DNA of 13,118 nucleotides from Acidiferrobacteraceae bacterium (GCA_027343725.1 DAHWKH010000052.1:1-13118); one strand, 5' to 3'. Counted from the stretch's first letter, positions 5,495 to 13,100 are shown. Numbers and translations are program-made. Notes: generated from the letters alone by a model not told the origin.

Positions 5495-7705
5495 GTGGAC
5501 CCGTGCGCGTGGTCGCACGGAGGGCCCAGAATCAGGGCCCTCTGGTTTGTTCGCCCCAAGCCCTCGGACAGATCGCTCTGGGGAGGCTCAAGGGCCTTGC
5601 GGTCCCATATTCATCAAACGGTTCCCAACCCGTCGCTTTTGACGATCGACGAGGCGTTACGCCAGGCGCACGCCCACTGGGTGGCCGGACAGGCCGCGCA
5701 GGCGGAGACGCTCTGCCGCCGGGTCCTCGCGGTCGAAGCCGGACAACCGGACGCCCTGCACCTGCTGGGGCTCATGGCCTATGCCTATGGGCGCCTCCCC
5801 GAGGCCCTCGATCTCTTGCGGCAAGCCTGCGCCTCGCCCCGGGCCAAGGCCGCGTGCGCGAGCGACTGCGCGGAATTGTGCCGCCAACAAGGGCTCTTGG
5901 AGGAAGGCGAGGCCGCGGCGCGTCGCGCGGTCACGCAATCGCCTCATCTCATGGCCGCCTGGAACAATCTCGGAATCATCCTACAGGAGATGGGCCACTA
6001 CGCCGAGAGCCGGGTCTGCCTCGAGAAGGTCCACGCACACGAGCCGCACAACGCCGAGGTCCTGAACAATCTCGCCAACACCTGCCTGCGCGCCGGGGAA
6101 GCGACCCAGGCGGAGCGCTACTGGCGGGAGGCCTTGGCCTTGAAGCCGGACGCCGCCAAGCCCCACAGCAACCTCGCAAAGCTCCTGGGCGAGCGCGGGC
6201 AATACGAGGAGGCCTTGCATCACGGCCGATGCGCCATCGATCGCGACCCGTCGTTGGCCGACGCTTACGTCAATCTGGCGGCGATCGAGACCGAGCGTAA
6301 GCGTTTCCCGGAGGCGCTGGCCTGGCTCGATGCGCTCCTGGCGGTGCACGCGAATCACGCGGTGGCCCTGGCAGCGCGGGCCTTGGTGTTGGAGGAACTG
6401 GAGCGGCTCGATGAGGCGCTCGCGAGCGCGCAACGCGCGGTGGCGGTGCGGCCCGACAACACTGAGGCGCAGTATGCCCTGGGCCGCGTGCTGCAGGCGC
6501 TGGGACGCCCTATGGAGGCGCTCGCGGCCTACGAGCAGGCCGCGACCCGTCCGGGCACGAAGGCCGAGGACGCGTGGGCCGCGCGCGCGGTGTTGTTCAT
6601 GGAGCAAGGCGAGAAGGTGCGCGCGCAGGAGACCTTCGAGCACGCGCTTGCGCTCTTCCCGCACTCGATCAAGCTCTGGTACAGCCGCGCGGATCTCACC
6701 ACCTTCCGCGCCGACGACCCGATCCTCACGCGCATGCAGGCGGTCTTCGACGAGGAAGACGCAGACCTCCTGCCCAAGGACCGTATGGCCTTGCATTTCG
6801 CGCTCGGCAAGGCCTATCTCGATACCGGCGATTCGGCGCGCGCCTTCTGGCATCTCGATCGCGGCAACGCGCAAAAGCGCGCGACCTTCGCATATGACGC
6901 CGACGCCACGAGCCGCACCATGGCGGAGATCGCCGAGACCGTCTCCGCGGCGTTCCTCGCGCGCCACCGGGGGCAGGGCTTCCCCTCGACGCGGCCGGTG
7001 TTCGTCGTCGGCATGCCGCGCTCGGGCACGACGCTCACGGAACAGATCCTCGCCTCGCACCACGCGGTGCACGGCGCGGGGGAGCTGATTCATCTCCAGC
7101 AGATCCTGTCCGAAATCCCGGGATATCCGCAGGCCATCCAGGAGGCCGGTGCCGAGACCCTCAGGGCCTGGGGGGCCGCGTATTGCGATCGCATCGCGTC
7201 GCTTGCGCCCGCGGCCCGCCACGTGGTGGACAAGATGCCGGCAAACTTCCTGCACGCGGGCGTCATTCACGCGATCCTGCCGGGCGCGCGCATCATCCAC
7301 GTGCGCCGCGACCCGGTGGACACCTGTCTCTCCTGCTACACCAAACTGTTCTCGGGTGAACAGCGGTTTTCCTACGATCAGACGGAGCTTGGGCGGTTTT
7401 ACCAAGATTACGAGCGTGTCATGGCCCACTGGCGGGCGGTGTTGCCGCCGACGTGCCTCCTGGAAGTGGATTACGAGGAGATCGTCGCGGATCTCGAGGG
7501 GCAGGCCCGGCGCATGCTGGCGTTCCTGGATCTCGATTGGGACCCGGCCTGTCTCAACTTCCAGAAGACCCCGCGGCGGGTGCGCACGGCGAGCGTCAAT
7601 CAGGTGCGCGAGCCCCTCTACAAGCGCGCGATCGGCCGCTGGCGCCCCCACCAGGCGCAGCTGCGCCCCTTGCTGGCCGCGCTCGGCCGCGAGGAGGCGG
7701 AGTGA
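5495..7705 (+). CDS. TPR-repeat sulfotransferase
   Basis: The product is 736 residues from the GTG at 5495, which has GAGGAG 8 bases upstream. Residues 1-47 look unlike the rest and overlie two hairpins, so an in-frame TTG at 5597 (after GGGGAGG) may be the true start. Residues about 50-400 are TPR helices (for example AWNNLGIILQEMGHYAES, 155-172). The sulfotransferase domain covers about 500-700: the 5'-phosphosulfate loop VFVVGMPRSGTT (502-513), GE at 529-530, VVDKMPANF (577-585), and the 3'-phosphate motif IIHVRRDPVDTCLS (600-613). This family moves sulfate from PAPS to proteins or glycans. No signal peptide is seen, so it acts in the cytosol, where TPRs would hold a partner protein. The last 4 bases overlap the next gene (GTGA), so the two are translationally coupled. 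The likely target is the autotransporter two genes on (inference). Confidence 0.85.
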   Translation: MDPCAWSHGGPRIRALWFVRPKPSDRSLWGGSRALRSHIHQTVPNPSLLTIDEALRQAHAHWVAGQAAQAETLCRRVLAVEAGQPDALHLLGLMAYAYGRLPEALDLLRQACASPRAKAACASDCAELCRQQGLLEEGEAAARRAVTQSPHLMAAWNNLGIILQEMGHYAESRVCLEKVHAHEPHNAEVLNNLANTCLRAGEATQAERYWREALALKPDAAKPHSNLAKLLGERGQYEEALHHGRCAIDRDPSLADAYVNLAAIETERKRFPEALAWLDALLAVHANHAVALAARALVLEELERLDEALASAQRAVAVRPDNTEAQYALGRVLQALGRPMEALAAYEQAATRPGTKAEDAWAARAVLFMEQGEKVRAQETFEHALALFPHSIKLWYSRADLTTFRADDPILTRMQAVFDEEDADLLPKDRMALHFALGKAYLDTGDSARAFWHLDRGNAQKRATFAYDADATSRTMAEIAETVSAAFLARHRGQGFPSTRPVFVVGMPRSGTTLTEQILASHHAVHGAGELIHLQQILSEIPGYPQAIQEAGAETLRAWGAAYCDRIASLAPAARHVVDKMPANFLHAGVIHAILPGARIIHVRRDPVDTCLSCYTKLFSGEQRFSYDQTELGRFYQDYERVMAHWRAVLPPTCLLEVDYEEIVADLEGQARRMLAFLDLDWDPACLNFQKTPRRVRTASVNQVREPLYKRAIGRWRPHQAQLRPLLAALGREEAE
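5501..5542 (+). promoter_or_regulatory. Tandem hairpins at the start of the TPR-sulfotransferase gene, possible attenuator
   Basis: Two perfect hairpins sit back to back: CCGTGCG/CGCACGG (5501-5507 and 5514-5520, 6-base loop) and GAGGGCCC/GGGCCCTC (5520-5527 and 5535-5542, loop AGAATCA). The sequence TGGTTTGTTCG follows, a weak T-rich tail. They lie just after the predicted GTG start. If translation really begins further on (TTG at 5597), this would be a leader attenuator or terminator. Confidence 0.4.
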
Positions 7706-8883
7706 CGAGATCCTTGGCGGAGCTGCTGGCGGAGGGGCGCGCCCTCCTGGCGCAGGGGCAAGTCCAGGCGCTCGAGGCCCTGGTGGCGCCCTATCTGGCG
7801 AGTGGCCGCGGACCGATCCCCTTGTGGAAGCTCTTGGCCGCGGCCTTGCGCGGGCAAGGACGGTTCGCGCAGGCGCGCCGGATCCAGGAGATGGTCGTCG
7901 CGACCCTCCCCGGGGACCTGCCCGCGCATTACGATCTGGCCGACACGCTCTTGACCCTCGGGGAGTTCGCGCGCGGCTGGCGGGAGTACCGCTATCGCTA
8001 CAGCCTCCCCCATACGCGCGCGATCGAGCGCAAGGTGCAGCGCCCGCGCTGGGGCGGGGAACCCATTCCGGGTCGAACGCTCCTGATCCACGACGAGCAG
8101 GGGTTCGGAGACACCTTCCAGTTCATCCGCCTGGTGCGCGCAGCCCACCGGCGAAGCGAGGCGCGACTGGTCCTCGAGGTGCACAGCGAGCTTTTGGCCC
8201 TCATCACCCGAAGCTTCCCGGAATACACCGTCATCCCGCGCGGCCACCTGCCGCCGCCTTTCGATTATCACTGCGAGCTCATGAGCCTACCCGCGGCGCT
8301 GGGCTTGACGCTTGACGATCTTCCTGGGGAGACCGCCTACCTCAAGGCCGCCCCCGAACGGATCGCGCACTGGCGCCGGCGGCTCGCGGCCCTGCCACGC
8401 CCGCTCGTGGCGCTCGCCTGGGCGGGGCGGCCCGAACACCCAAACGACACGAACCGCTCCCTGCCGCTTGCGGCCCTCGAAGCGCTTGCGGTAACGGGCG
8501 TGTCGTATGTGGCCATCCAGAAGGGTCCGGCCGCGGATCATGAGGCCCCACCCGGCCTCCCCATGGTGCGGCTGAGCCCCGACATCCGCGATTTCGACGA
8601 CACGGCGGCGATCGCGAGCCTCGTCGATCTCACGATCTCGGTCGACTCCTCGCCCGCGCACCTCGCCGGCGCCCTGGGGCGCCCGGCCTGGGTCCTCTTG
8701 CCGTTCGTGTCCGAATGGCGCTGGTTGCAGGACCGGGACGACAGCCCTTGGTACCCCCAGCACCGGCTCTTCCGCCAAACACGGGCGGGCCACTGGCAGG
8801 ATGTCCTCACGCGGGTGCGGGGGGCGCTGATCGACAGGTTGCGGCCCGGGGCCGAAGAACGGCCCCGGGCCGCGGCCTCTTAG
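7702..8883 (+). CDS. TPR-type glycosyltransferase (GT9/GT41-like), candidate adhesin-modifying enzyme
   Basis: The product is 393 residues. The GTG start at 7702 overlaps the preceding stop in the form GTGA, with GAGGAGG just upstream, so it is coupled to the sulfotransferase gene. Residues 1-95 are short helical TPR-like repeats ending in WREYRYRY. Then comes the widespread TPR-glycosyltransferase module: W-G-G-E-P-I-P-GRTLLIHDEQGFGDT (117-138), FDYHCELMSLP (187-197), LVALAWAGRPEHPNDTNRS (235-253, substrate and phosphate region), DLTISVDSSPAHLAGALG (309-326, nucleotide-sugar binding) and EWRWLQDRDDSPWYP (338-352). This family is related to heptosyltransferases (GT9) and is often found beside large adhesins. 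The cytosolic enzyme probably adds a sugar to Ser, Thr or Asn of the neighbouring autotransporter; the sugar is unknown. A 13-bp hairpin overlaps its last codons. Confidence 0.85.
   Translation: MTRSLAELLAEGRALLAQGQVQALEALVAPYLASGRGPIPLWKLLAAALRGQGRFAQARRIQEMVVATLPGDLPAHYDLADTLLTLGEFARGWREYRYRYSLPHTRAIERKVQRPRWGGEPIPGRTLLIHDEQGFGDTFQFIRLVRAAHRRSEARLVLEVHSELLALITRSFPEYTVIPRGHLPPPFDYHCELMSLPAALGLTLDDLPGETAYLKAAPERIAHWRRRLAALPRPLVALAWAGRPEHPNDTNRSLPLAALEALAVTGVSYVAIQKGPAADHEAPPGLPMVRLSPDIRDFDDTAAIASLVDLTISVDSSPAHLAGALGRPAWVLLPFVSEWRWLQDRDDSPWYPQHRLFRQTRAGHWQDVLTRVRGALIDRLRPGAEERPRAAAS
8841..8873 (+). terminator. 13-bp GC hairpin at the end of the glycosyltransferase gene
   Basis: GCGGCCCGGGGCC (8841-8853) and GGCCCCGGGCCGC (8861-8873) are perfect complements around loop GAAGAAC. 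The hairpin lies inside the last codons (residues about 380-390) and ends 7 bases before the stop codon. It lacks a T-run, so it may act as partial terminator, RNase barrier or mRNA stabiliser for the downstream autotransporter message rather than as a full stop. Confidence 0.5.
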
Positions 8884-8952
8884 GCATCACGAGACACCAG
8901 AACACCAAAACAACGACACATTCGGGGATTGGTCAATAGGGGGTATGACGTC

Positions 8953-11900
8953 ATGAATCGCGTTTATCGTGTGGTCTTCAATAAGGCCCTGGGTTGTCTG
9001 CAGGTCGCCTCCGAGCACGCCCGCTCGCTCACCAAAAGCCCCGGCACCCATCAGTGCGGGGCCACCCGGGCCCCCGACACCCCCCTCCCGCGGCTGGCGC
9101 CGATCGCGCACGCCCTGCGCCGCCAGGCCCTGCCCCTGATCCTCGCCGGGGCGGGGCTCCTCGCCTCCGGCACGAGTTGGGCGAGCCAGACCATCGCGAT
9201 ATCCACCAGCATCGTCCATATCACGACGAGCACGGCCTCGATCCTCTTAGACCCCAAGATCGCCGTCGGCACCTTCACGAACAGCGGCACGATCACGGGT
9301 AAGACCGCCCTCCTGAGCACGGGCGGCACCATCGGCACGCTCGTGAACCAGGGGACGATCGGCGGCACCACGGCCGGCATCCTGAACACCGATCACGTCA
9401 CCGGCACTATCACGATCGCCGGCTCCATCGGGACCCTCACCAACACCGGCGTGATCTCCGGGCTCGGGAGCTCTGCTTCCGGGATTCGTAACTTCTCCGG
9501 CACAATCTCAGCCCTCACCAACAGCGGCACGATCTTCGGGCGTTACTCGGGTATCGAAAATAACTCCGGTACCATCGGGGCTCTCACCAACACTGGCGTG
9601 ATTTCCGGGGAGAGCGGCATCGATAACTTTCAGGGCACCATCGGGGCCCTCACCAATAGCGGGCTGATCTCGGGGACCTCGACGAACGGGATTTACAACA
9701 ACTCCGGTACGATCACAGCCCTCACGAACAGCGGCACGATCTCCGGGAACAACAGCGGCATCGGAAACGGCAGTGGCTCCATCGGCACGCTCACGAATAG
9801 CGGCGTGATCACGGCGCGCAAGGACTCTGGGATTTACAACGACGCCGGTACGATCACAGCCCTCACGAACAGCGGCACGATCTCCGGATACGACTGGGGT
9901 ATCAAGAATAACTCCGGCACCATCGGCGCTATCACCAACAGCGGGGTGATTTCAAGCTACACAGAAACCGGAATCGGGAACGACCAGGGCACCATCGCAA
10001 CTCTCGCCAACAGTGGTTTGATATCCGGTAACCATGCCGGTGTTTCGAATACGAGCGGGAACAATAGCACTACGATCGCGGGCGGCAGCATCGGCGTTCT
10101 CACCAACAGCGGCACGATCACGGGATACGAGTATGGTGTCGACAATGCTCATGCCCTCATCGGCACACTCACCAACAGCGGCGTGATCTCCGGTCACCAA
10201 TATTCCGCGATTGATAATGACGCCGGTACGATCGCCATGCTCACGAACAGCGGCACGATCGTCAGCGGGAAAAGCGCCGTCGATAACAATGTCGGCTCGA
10301 TCGGCACGCTGACCAATAGCGGGCTCATCTCAAGCCTCAAAAGGAGTGGCATCGACAATGATTTCGGCCATATCGGCGCTCTGACCAACACCGGGACCAT
10401 CACGGCAGATAGTGACGGCATCGAAAACGGCAATGGCTCCATCGGCACGCTCACCAACAGCGGGCTGATTGCGAGTCACACGGGTTACGGTATTGACAAT
10501 GACGTCGGCACCATCGGGATTCTGACCAACACCGGGACCATCACGGTGCATGGTAGCAGCGCTATCGACAACTATCGGGGCTCCATCGGCACGCTCACCA
10601 ACAGTGGGCTGATTGCGAGTCAGGGTGGCTCCGGTATCGATAACTACTCGGGACACATCGGCGTCCTGACCAACACCGGGACCATCGCAGGAGGGCAGCG
10701 CAACGGCATCGATAACGGCGGCAACGGCACGATCGGTACGCTGACCAATAACGGGCTCATCTCGAGTCGGAGCTCTTCCGGTATCAACAATGCTTTTGGC
10801 TCCATCGGCACGCTCACCAACAGCGGGGTCATCACGAGTCAGAAGTACGTGGGTATCTACAACGACACAGGGCACATCGGCGTCCTGACCAACTCCGGGA
10901 CCATCACGGGGGCTCTGGACGGCCTCGACAACGCAGGCGGCACCATCGGCACACTCACGAACAGCGGGGTGATCTCGGGCAAGACCGTCGGCATTGCCGA
11001 TACGCCAGCCGGCACCATCCTAGGCTCCATCGGCGCCATCACCAACAGCGGGGTGATCTCGGGTCACACGGGCGTGGAACTCGAGGGCGCCTCCACGACC
11101 CTGACCAATACCGGCACGATCATCGGCAGCGGGGGGACGGCGATCACGATTGCCGGCAACCCCGAGGATCTGATCTTCGGGACCGGCAGCGCCATCCAGG
11201 GGACGATCGATGCCGGGACCACGGCCAGCACCTTCACACTCGAGGGGATGCCGGTCTTCGGGGACACGATCGCGGCCCCGGACAGCACCCTCACGATCGC
11301 AAAGACCGGGGATGCGCTCGCAAGCGGCGCCTGGACCCTCAGCACGGTCACGAACACTGGCATCCTGGCGGTCGGGATGGGCAGTCCCCTGGCACCGACC
11401 GGGGGGGCGCTGACCCTGACGGGCGCTTACACGCAGGCCTCCACCGGGACCTTGGAGGTGGCCGGCACCGACACCGGGTTCAGCCGCCTCACCGTCAACG
11501 GGACCGCGACCCTCGCGGGCACCTTGCTCGTGAACGAGGGGGCCGGCCGGTACACGGTCGGTGATTCCTACACCATCGTGAAGGCGACCACGCTGAGCGG
11601 GACGTTCGCACACACCGCGACCCTGGGCGACTACTTCCAGGCCCGCACGACCTATGGGACGGCGCATCATACCGTCTCCCTGCAGGTCTCGGCCCTGCCG
11701 GCGGCCTATGAGACCGGGGCCGCCGCCCTCGACAGCGCCTATGCCGACAACCAGGCGATCCACGCGGGGCTCGATGCCGCGCTCGATGGGTCCGAGGGGG
11801 TCCTGGGCCGCCGGGGGATGCGCTTCACCGCCGCCCATGTCGGGGCCTGGGTCAAGGGGATCGGGGCCTTCGGCCAGGTGAGCGGCGCGAACGTCCAGGA

Positions 11901-12627
11901 TTACGGGGCCATGATGGGCTACGGGGACGCCCTTACTCGCCATCTCGTCGTCGGCGGGGCCTTCTCCGGGATCGACACCCAGACCCGCGCCGCCAGCCAG
12001 CAGGTGCACGCGAACCTCTTCACCGCCTATGGCTACGGCATCGACACGCTCGGCCACCTGCGCCTCTCGGCGTCTCTGGGCGCCGGGCGCATCGGGCTGA
12101 ACGAGGACCGCACGATGGCGCCCCTGCCGGTCACGGCCCAGGGCGCCACCCACGGCTGGCTGCTCGGAGCCGGCCTCCAGGCGCAGTACCTTGTGCCGAT
12201 GGGGCGGGCCTTCCTCATCCCCTATGCGCGCCTGGACTACCAGCACACCCGCACGAGCGGCTTCTCGGAGCATGGGGCCGGTGCCCTCGATATGCACTAC
12301 CAGGGCCAGCAGACCAACCTCGGGCTCTTCACGGGCGGCCTGCGCGCGGGCTTCGACGTGCGGGCCCGGGGGCTCACCTGGGTGCCGTGGGCCGCGATCG
12401 GCGCGACGGGGTATGCCGGCCACCGCAACCCGACCGTCTTGCAGACCTTCGGTGTCGACACCAACGCCACGGTCGCGCACATCGCCCCGGCCGACACCTT
12501 CGATGCCGGTGCCGGGGTGACGGTCGGCAACGGCGGTCCGTGGACCGCGAAGCTCGCCTACAGCGGCCAGTACAACGGGGGGACGCACTTCAACACCTTC
12601 TCCCTGCTCGCCGACTACCGATGGTAG
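8953..12627 (+). CDS. Autotransporter adhesin (type Va secretion) with ESPR and beta-helix repeat passenger
   Basis: The product is 1,224 residues. The ATG at 8953 is chosen because it starts the extended signal peptide region (MNRVYRVVFNKALGCLQVASE) and has AGGGGGT 8 bases upstream; an in-frame ATG-like start 8 codons earlier lacks this. Residues 1-28 are the ESPR, 29-60 a basic linker, and 58-77 the hydrophobic core with likely cleavage after SWA (77). The mature passenger holds about 26 turns of a 23-residue repeat (109-735), then a beta junction region (to about 915) with LEVAGTDTGFSRLTVNG-like autochaperone features. The barrel covers about 955-1224 and ends in LADYRW with the terminal aromatic needed for BAM insertion. 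The mature protein has no cysteine, as usual for autotransporters. It is probably a surface adhesin or biofilm factor. No protease motif is seen. Confidence 0.92.
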   Translation: MNRVYRVVFNKALGCLQVASEHARSLTKSPGTHQCGATRAPDTPLPRLAPIAHALRRQALPLILAGAGLLASGTSWASQTIAISTSIVHITTSTASILLDPKIAVGTFTNSGTITGKTALLSTGGTIGTLVNQGTIGGTTAGILNTDHVTGTITIAGSIGTLTNTGVISGLGSSASGIRNFSGTISALTNSGTIFGRYSGIENNSGTIGALTNTGVISGESGIDNFQGTIGALTNSGLISGTSTNGIYNNSGTITALTNSGTISGNNSGIGNGSGSIGTLTNSGVITARKDSGIYNDAGTITALTNSGTISGYDWGIKNNSGTIGAITNSGVISSYTETGIGNDQGTIATLANSGLISGNHAGVSNTSGNNSTTIAGGSIGVLTNSGTITGYEYGVDNAHALIGTLTNSGVISGHQYSAIDNDAGTIAMLTNSGTIVSGKSAVDNNVGSIGTLTNSGLISSLKRSGIDNDFGHIGALTNTGTITADSDGIENGNGSIGTLTNSGLIASHTGYGIDNDVGTIGILTNTGTITVHGSSAIDNYRGSIGTLTNSGLIASQGGSGIDNYSGHIGVLTNTGTIAGGQRNGIDNGGNGTIGTLTNNGLISSRSSSGINNAFGSIGTLTNSGVITSQKYVGIYNDTGHIGVLTNSGTITGALDGLDNAGGTIGTLTNSGVISGKTVGIADTPAGTILGSIGAITNSGVISGHTGVELEGASTTLTNTGTIIGSGGTAITIAGNPEDLIFGTGSAIQGTIDAGTTASTFTLEGMPVFGDTIAAPDSTLTIAKTGDALASGAWTLSTVTNTGILAVGMGSPLAPTGGALTLTGAYTQASTGTLEVAGTDTGFSRLTVNGTATLAGTLLVNEGAGRYTVGDSYTIVKATTLSGTFAHTATLGDYFQARTTYGTAHHTVSLQVSALPAAYETGAAALDSAYADNQAIHAGLDAALDGSEGVLGRRGMRFTAAHVGAWVKGIGAFGQVSGANVQDYGAMMGYGDALTRHLVVGGAFSGIDTQTRAASQQVHANLFTAYGYGIDTLGHLRLSASLGAGRIGLNEDRTMAPLPVTAQGATHGWLLGAGLQAQYLVPMGRAFLIPYARLDYQHTRTSGFSEHGAGALDMHYQGQQTNLGLFTGGLRAGFDVRARGLTWVPWAAIGATGYAGHRNPTVLQTFGVDTNATVAHIAPADTFDAGAGVTVGNGGPWTAKLAYSGQYNGGTHFNTFSLLADYRW
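9277..11160 (+). repeat. About 26 tandem repeats of a 69-base unit coding beta-helix turns
   Basis: The protein pattern is T-N-S/T-G-x-I-S/T-x-x-x-x-x-G-I-D-N-x-x-G-T/S-I-G-x-L, mostly 22-24 residues, with a few longer units (for example near 9330-9420 and 10050-10110). The T-N-S-G and I-G-T-L blocks are almost invariant, while the middle varies in length and sequence. The residue after T-N-x-G mostly alternates between Thr and Val or Leu from turn to turn, so the repeat has a two-turn (about 46-residue) periodicity. At DNA level the conserved block appears as CTCACCAACAGCGGC-like stretches. Right-handed beta-helix folding is inferred from the pattern. Confidence 0.9.
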
Positions 12628-12680
12628 GGCGCTTGCGACCCTCCCGCCCCGGGTGGGGCGGGGGCGCGACGAGAGCGCCC
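12627..12680 (+). terminator. Nested hairpin terminator after the autotransporter gene
   Basis: An inner hairpin CCCGCCCC (12643-12650), loop GGGT, GGGGCGGG (12655-12662) sits inside an outer 7-bp stem GGGCGCT (12627-12633) with AGCGCCC (12674-12680). The first base overlaps the TAG stop. A pyrimidine-rich tail CTCTGTCCTTC follows instead of a clean T-run. It probably ends the adhesin transcript, with the terminator at 12831 as backup. Confidence 0.6.
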
Positions 12681-12830
12681 CTCTGTCCTTCGTCAAACAT
12701 GAGCCATCGGGGCCGGACGAGAGAAGCTGTCGTCATCAGCATCGCGCGGGCGAGGGCCGTGAGTGCCTGATGGTACCGCTCGCTCTGAAGGGTCTTGCGG
12801 TCGGGGAGACAGATTCGTTCTGTGTCGGAT

Positions 12831-12855
12831 AGCTCAATACGATATTGAGCTTTTT
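12831..12855 (+). terminator. Rho-independent terminator
   Basis: A perfect 9-bp stem AGCTCAATA (12831-12839) and TATTGAGCT (12843-12851) with loop CGA is followed by a run of five T (12851-12855). It is the cleanest terminator in the window. It reads rightward, so it either catches read-through from the autotransporter gene or ends an unseen short transcript between 12690 and 12830. Confidence 0.8.
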
Positions 12856-12883
12856 CTCGGAAGAGATTTCTCTTTCTACCGAG
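12856..12883. other. Second hairpin directly after the terminator
   Basis: CTCGG (12856-12860) pairs with CCGAG (12879-12883), and within it AAGAGA (12861-12866) pairs with TCTCTT (12869-12874), leaving a 2-base loop and a 4-base bulge. It directly follows the T-run and may mark the border between adhesin locus and the mobile DNA on the right. Confidence 0.35.
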
Positions 12884-12900
12884 CAAGCGCGTCACGAAGG

Positions 12901-12997
12901 CGAGTTATAACCGAATCTGGTGTTTGAGCAGTTGAAAGGGTGCGGCGTATCTGGTTGATTTGCTGTTGCGACACACCAAACAACCATGGGAGATACG
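12901..12997. repeat. 97-bp tandem repeat, copy 1
   Basis: This segment (beginning CGAGTTATAACCG, ending GGGAGATACG) is repeated without a gap and, as far as I can read it, without a change at 12998-13094. It holds no gene. Its dyad with the following sequence is shorter than that of copy 2 (GCGGCGTATCT at 12942-12952 with only 8 matching bases at 12991-12998). Confidence 0.95.
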
Positions 12998-13094
12998 CGA
13001 GTTATAACCGAATCTGGTGTTTGAGCAGTTGAAAGGGTGCGGCGTATCTGGTTGATTTGCTGTTGCGACACACCAAACAACCATGGGAGATACG
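12998..13094. repeat. 97-bp tandem repeat, copy 2, upstream of the gene at 13101
   Basis: This is an exact second copy of 12901-12997. It ends 6 bases before an ATG, so it contains that gene's leader and ribosome binding site (GGGAGA, 13085-13090). A weak promoter-like pair, TTGAGC (13021-13026) and GTATCT (13044-13049) 17 bases apart, occurs in each copy. Confidence 0.95.
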
Positions 13095-13098
13095 CCGC
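13039..13098 (+). promoter_or_regulatory. Long hairpin covering the ribosome binding site of the gene at 13101
   Basis: GCGGCGTATCT (13039-13049) is perfectly complementary to AGATACGCCGC (13088-13098). Inside it GGTTG (13050-13054) pairs with CAACC (13078-13082), leaving a 5-base bulge (ATGGG) and a 23-base loop. The 3' arm overlaps GGGAGA and stops 2 bases before the ATG, so in a long transcript it would hide the start site. Confidence 0.55.
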
Positions 13099-13100
13099 TT

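Noticed and set aside
5981..7651. 556-codon minus-strand open frame opposite the sulfotransferase gene
   Set aside because: Long antisense frames are common opposite GC-rich genes; the plus strand carries PAPS-binding motifs and TPRs.
9277..11160. Regular repeats considered as a CRISPR array
   Set aside because: The repeats are in frame and encode a continuous beta-helix pattern with no unique spacers of constant length.
11020..12696. 558-codon minus-strand open frame opposite the autotransporter barrel
   Set aside because: Composition (Gly, Arg, Pro, Ala) is that of an antisense shadow, and the plus strand encodes a complete barrel with terminal Trp.
12590..12895. Minus-strand open frame of 101 codons containing YRIELSDTER, similar in feel to the N-terminus of some IS630-type transposases
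   Set aside because: The resemblance is about ten residues, it falls on the perfect terminator hairpin at 12831-12855, and the rest has no family pattern or ribosome binding site.
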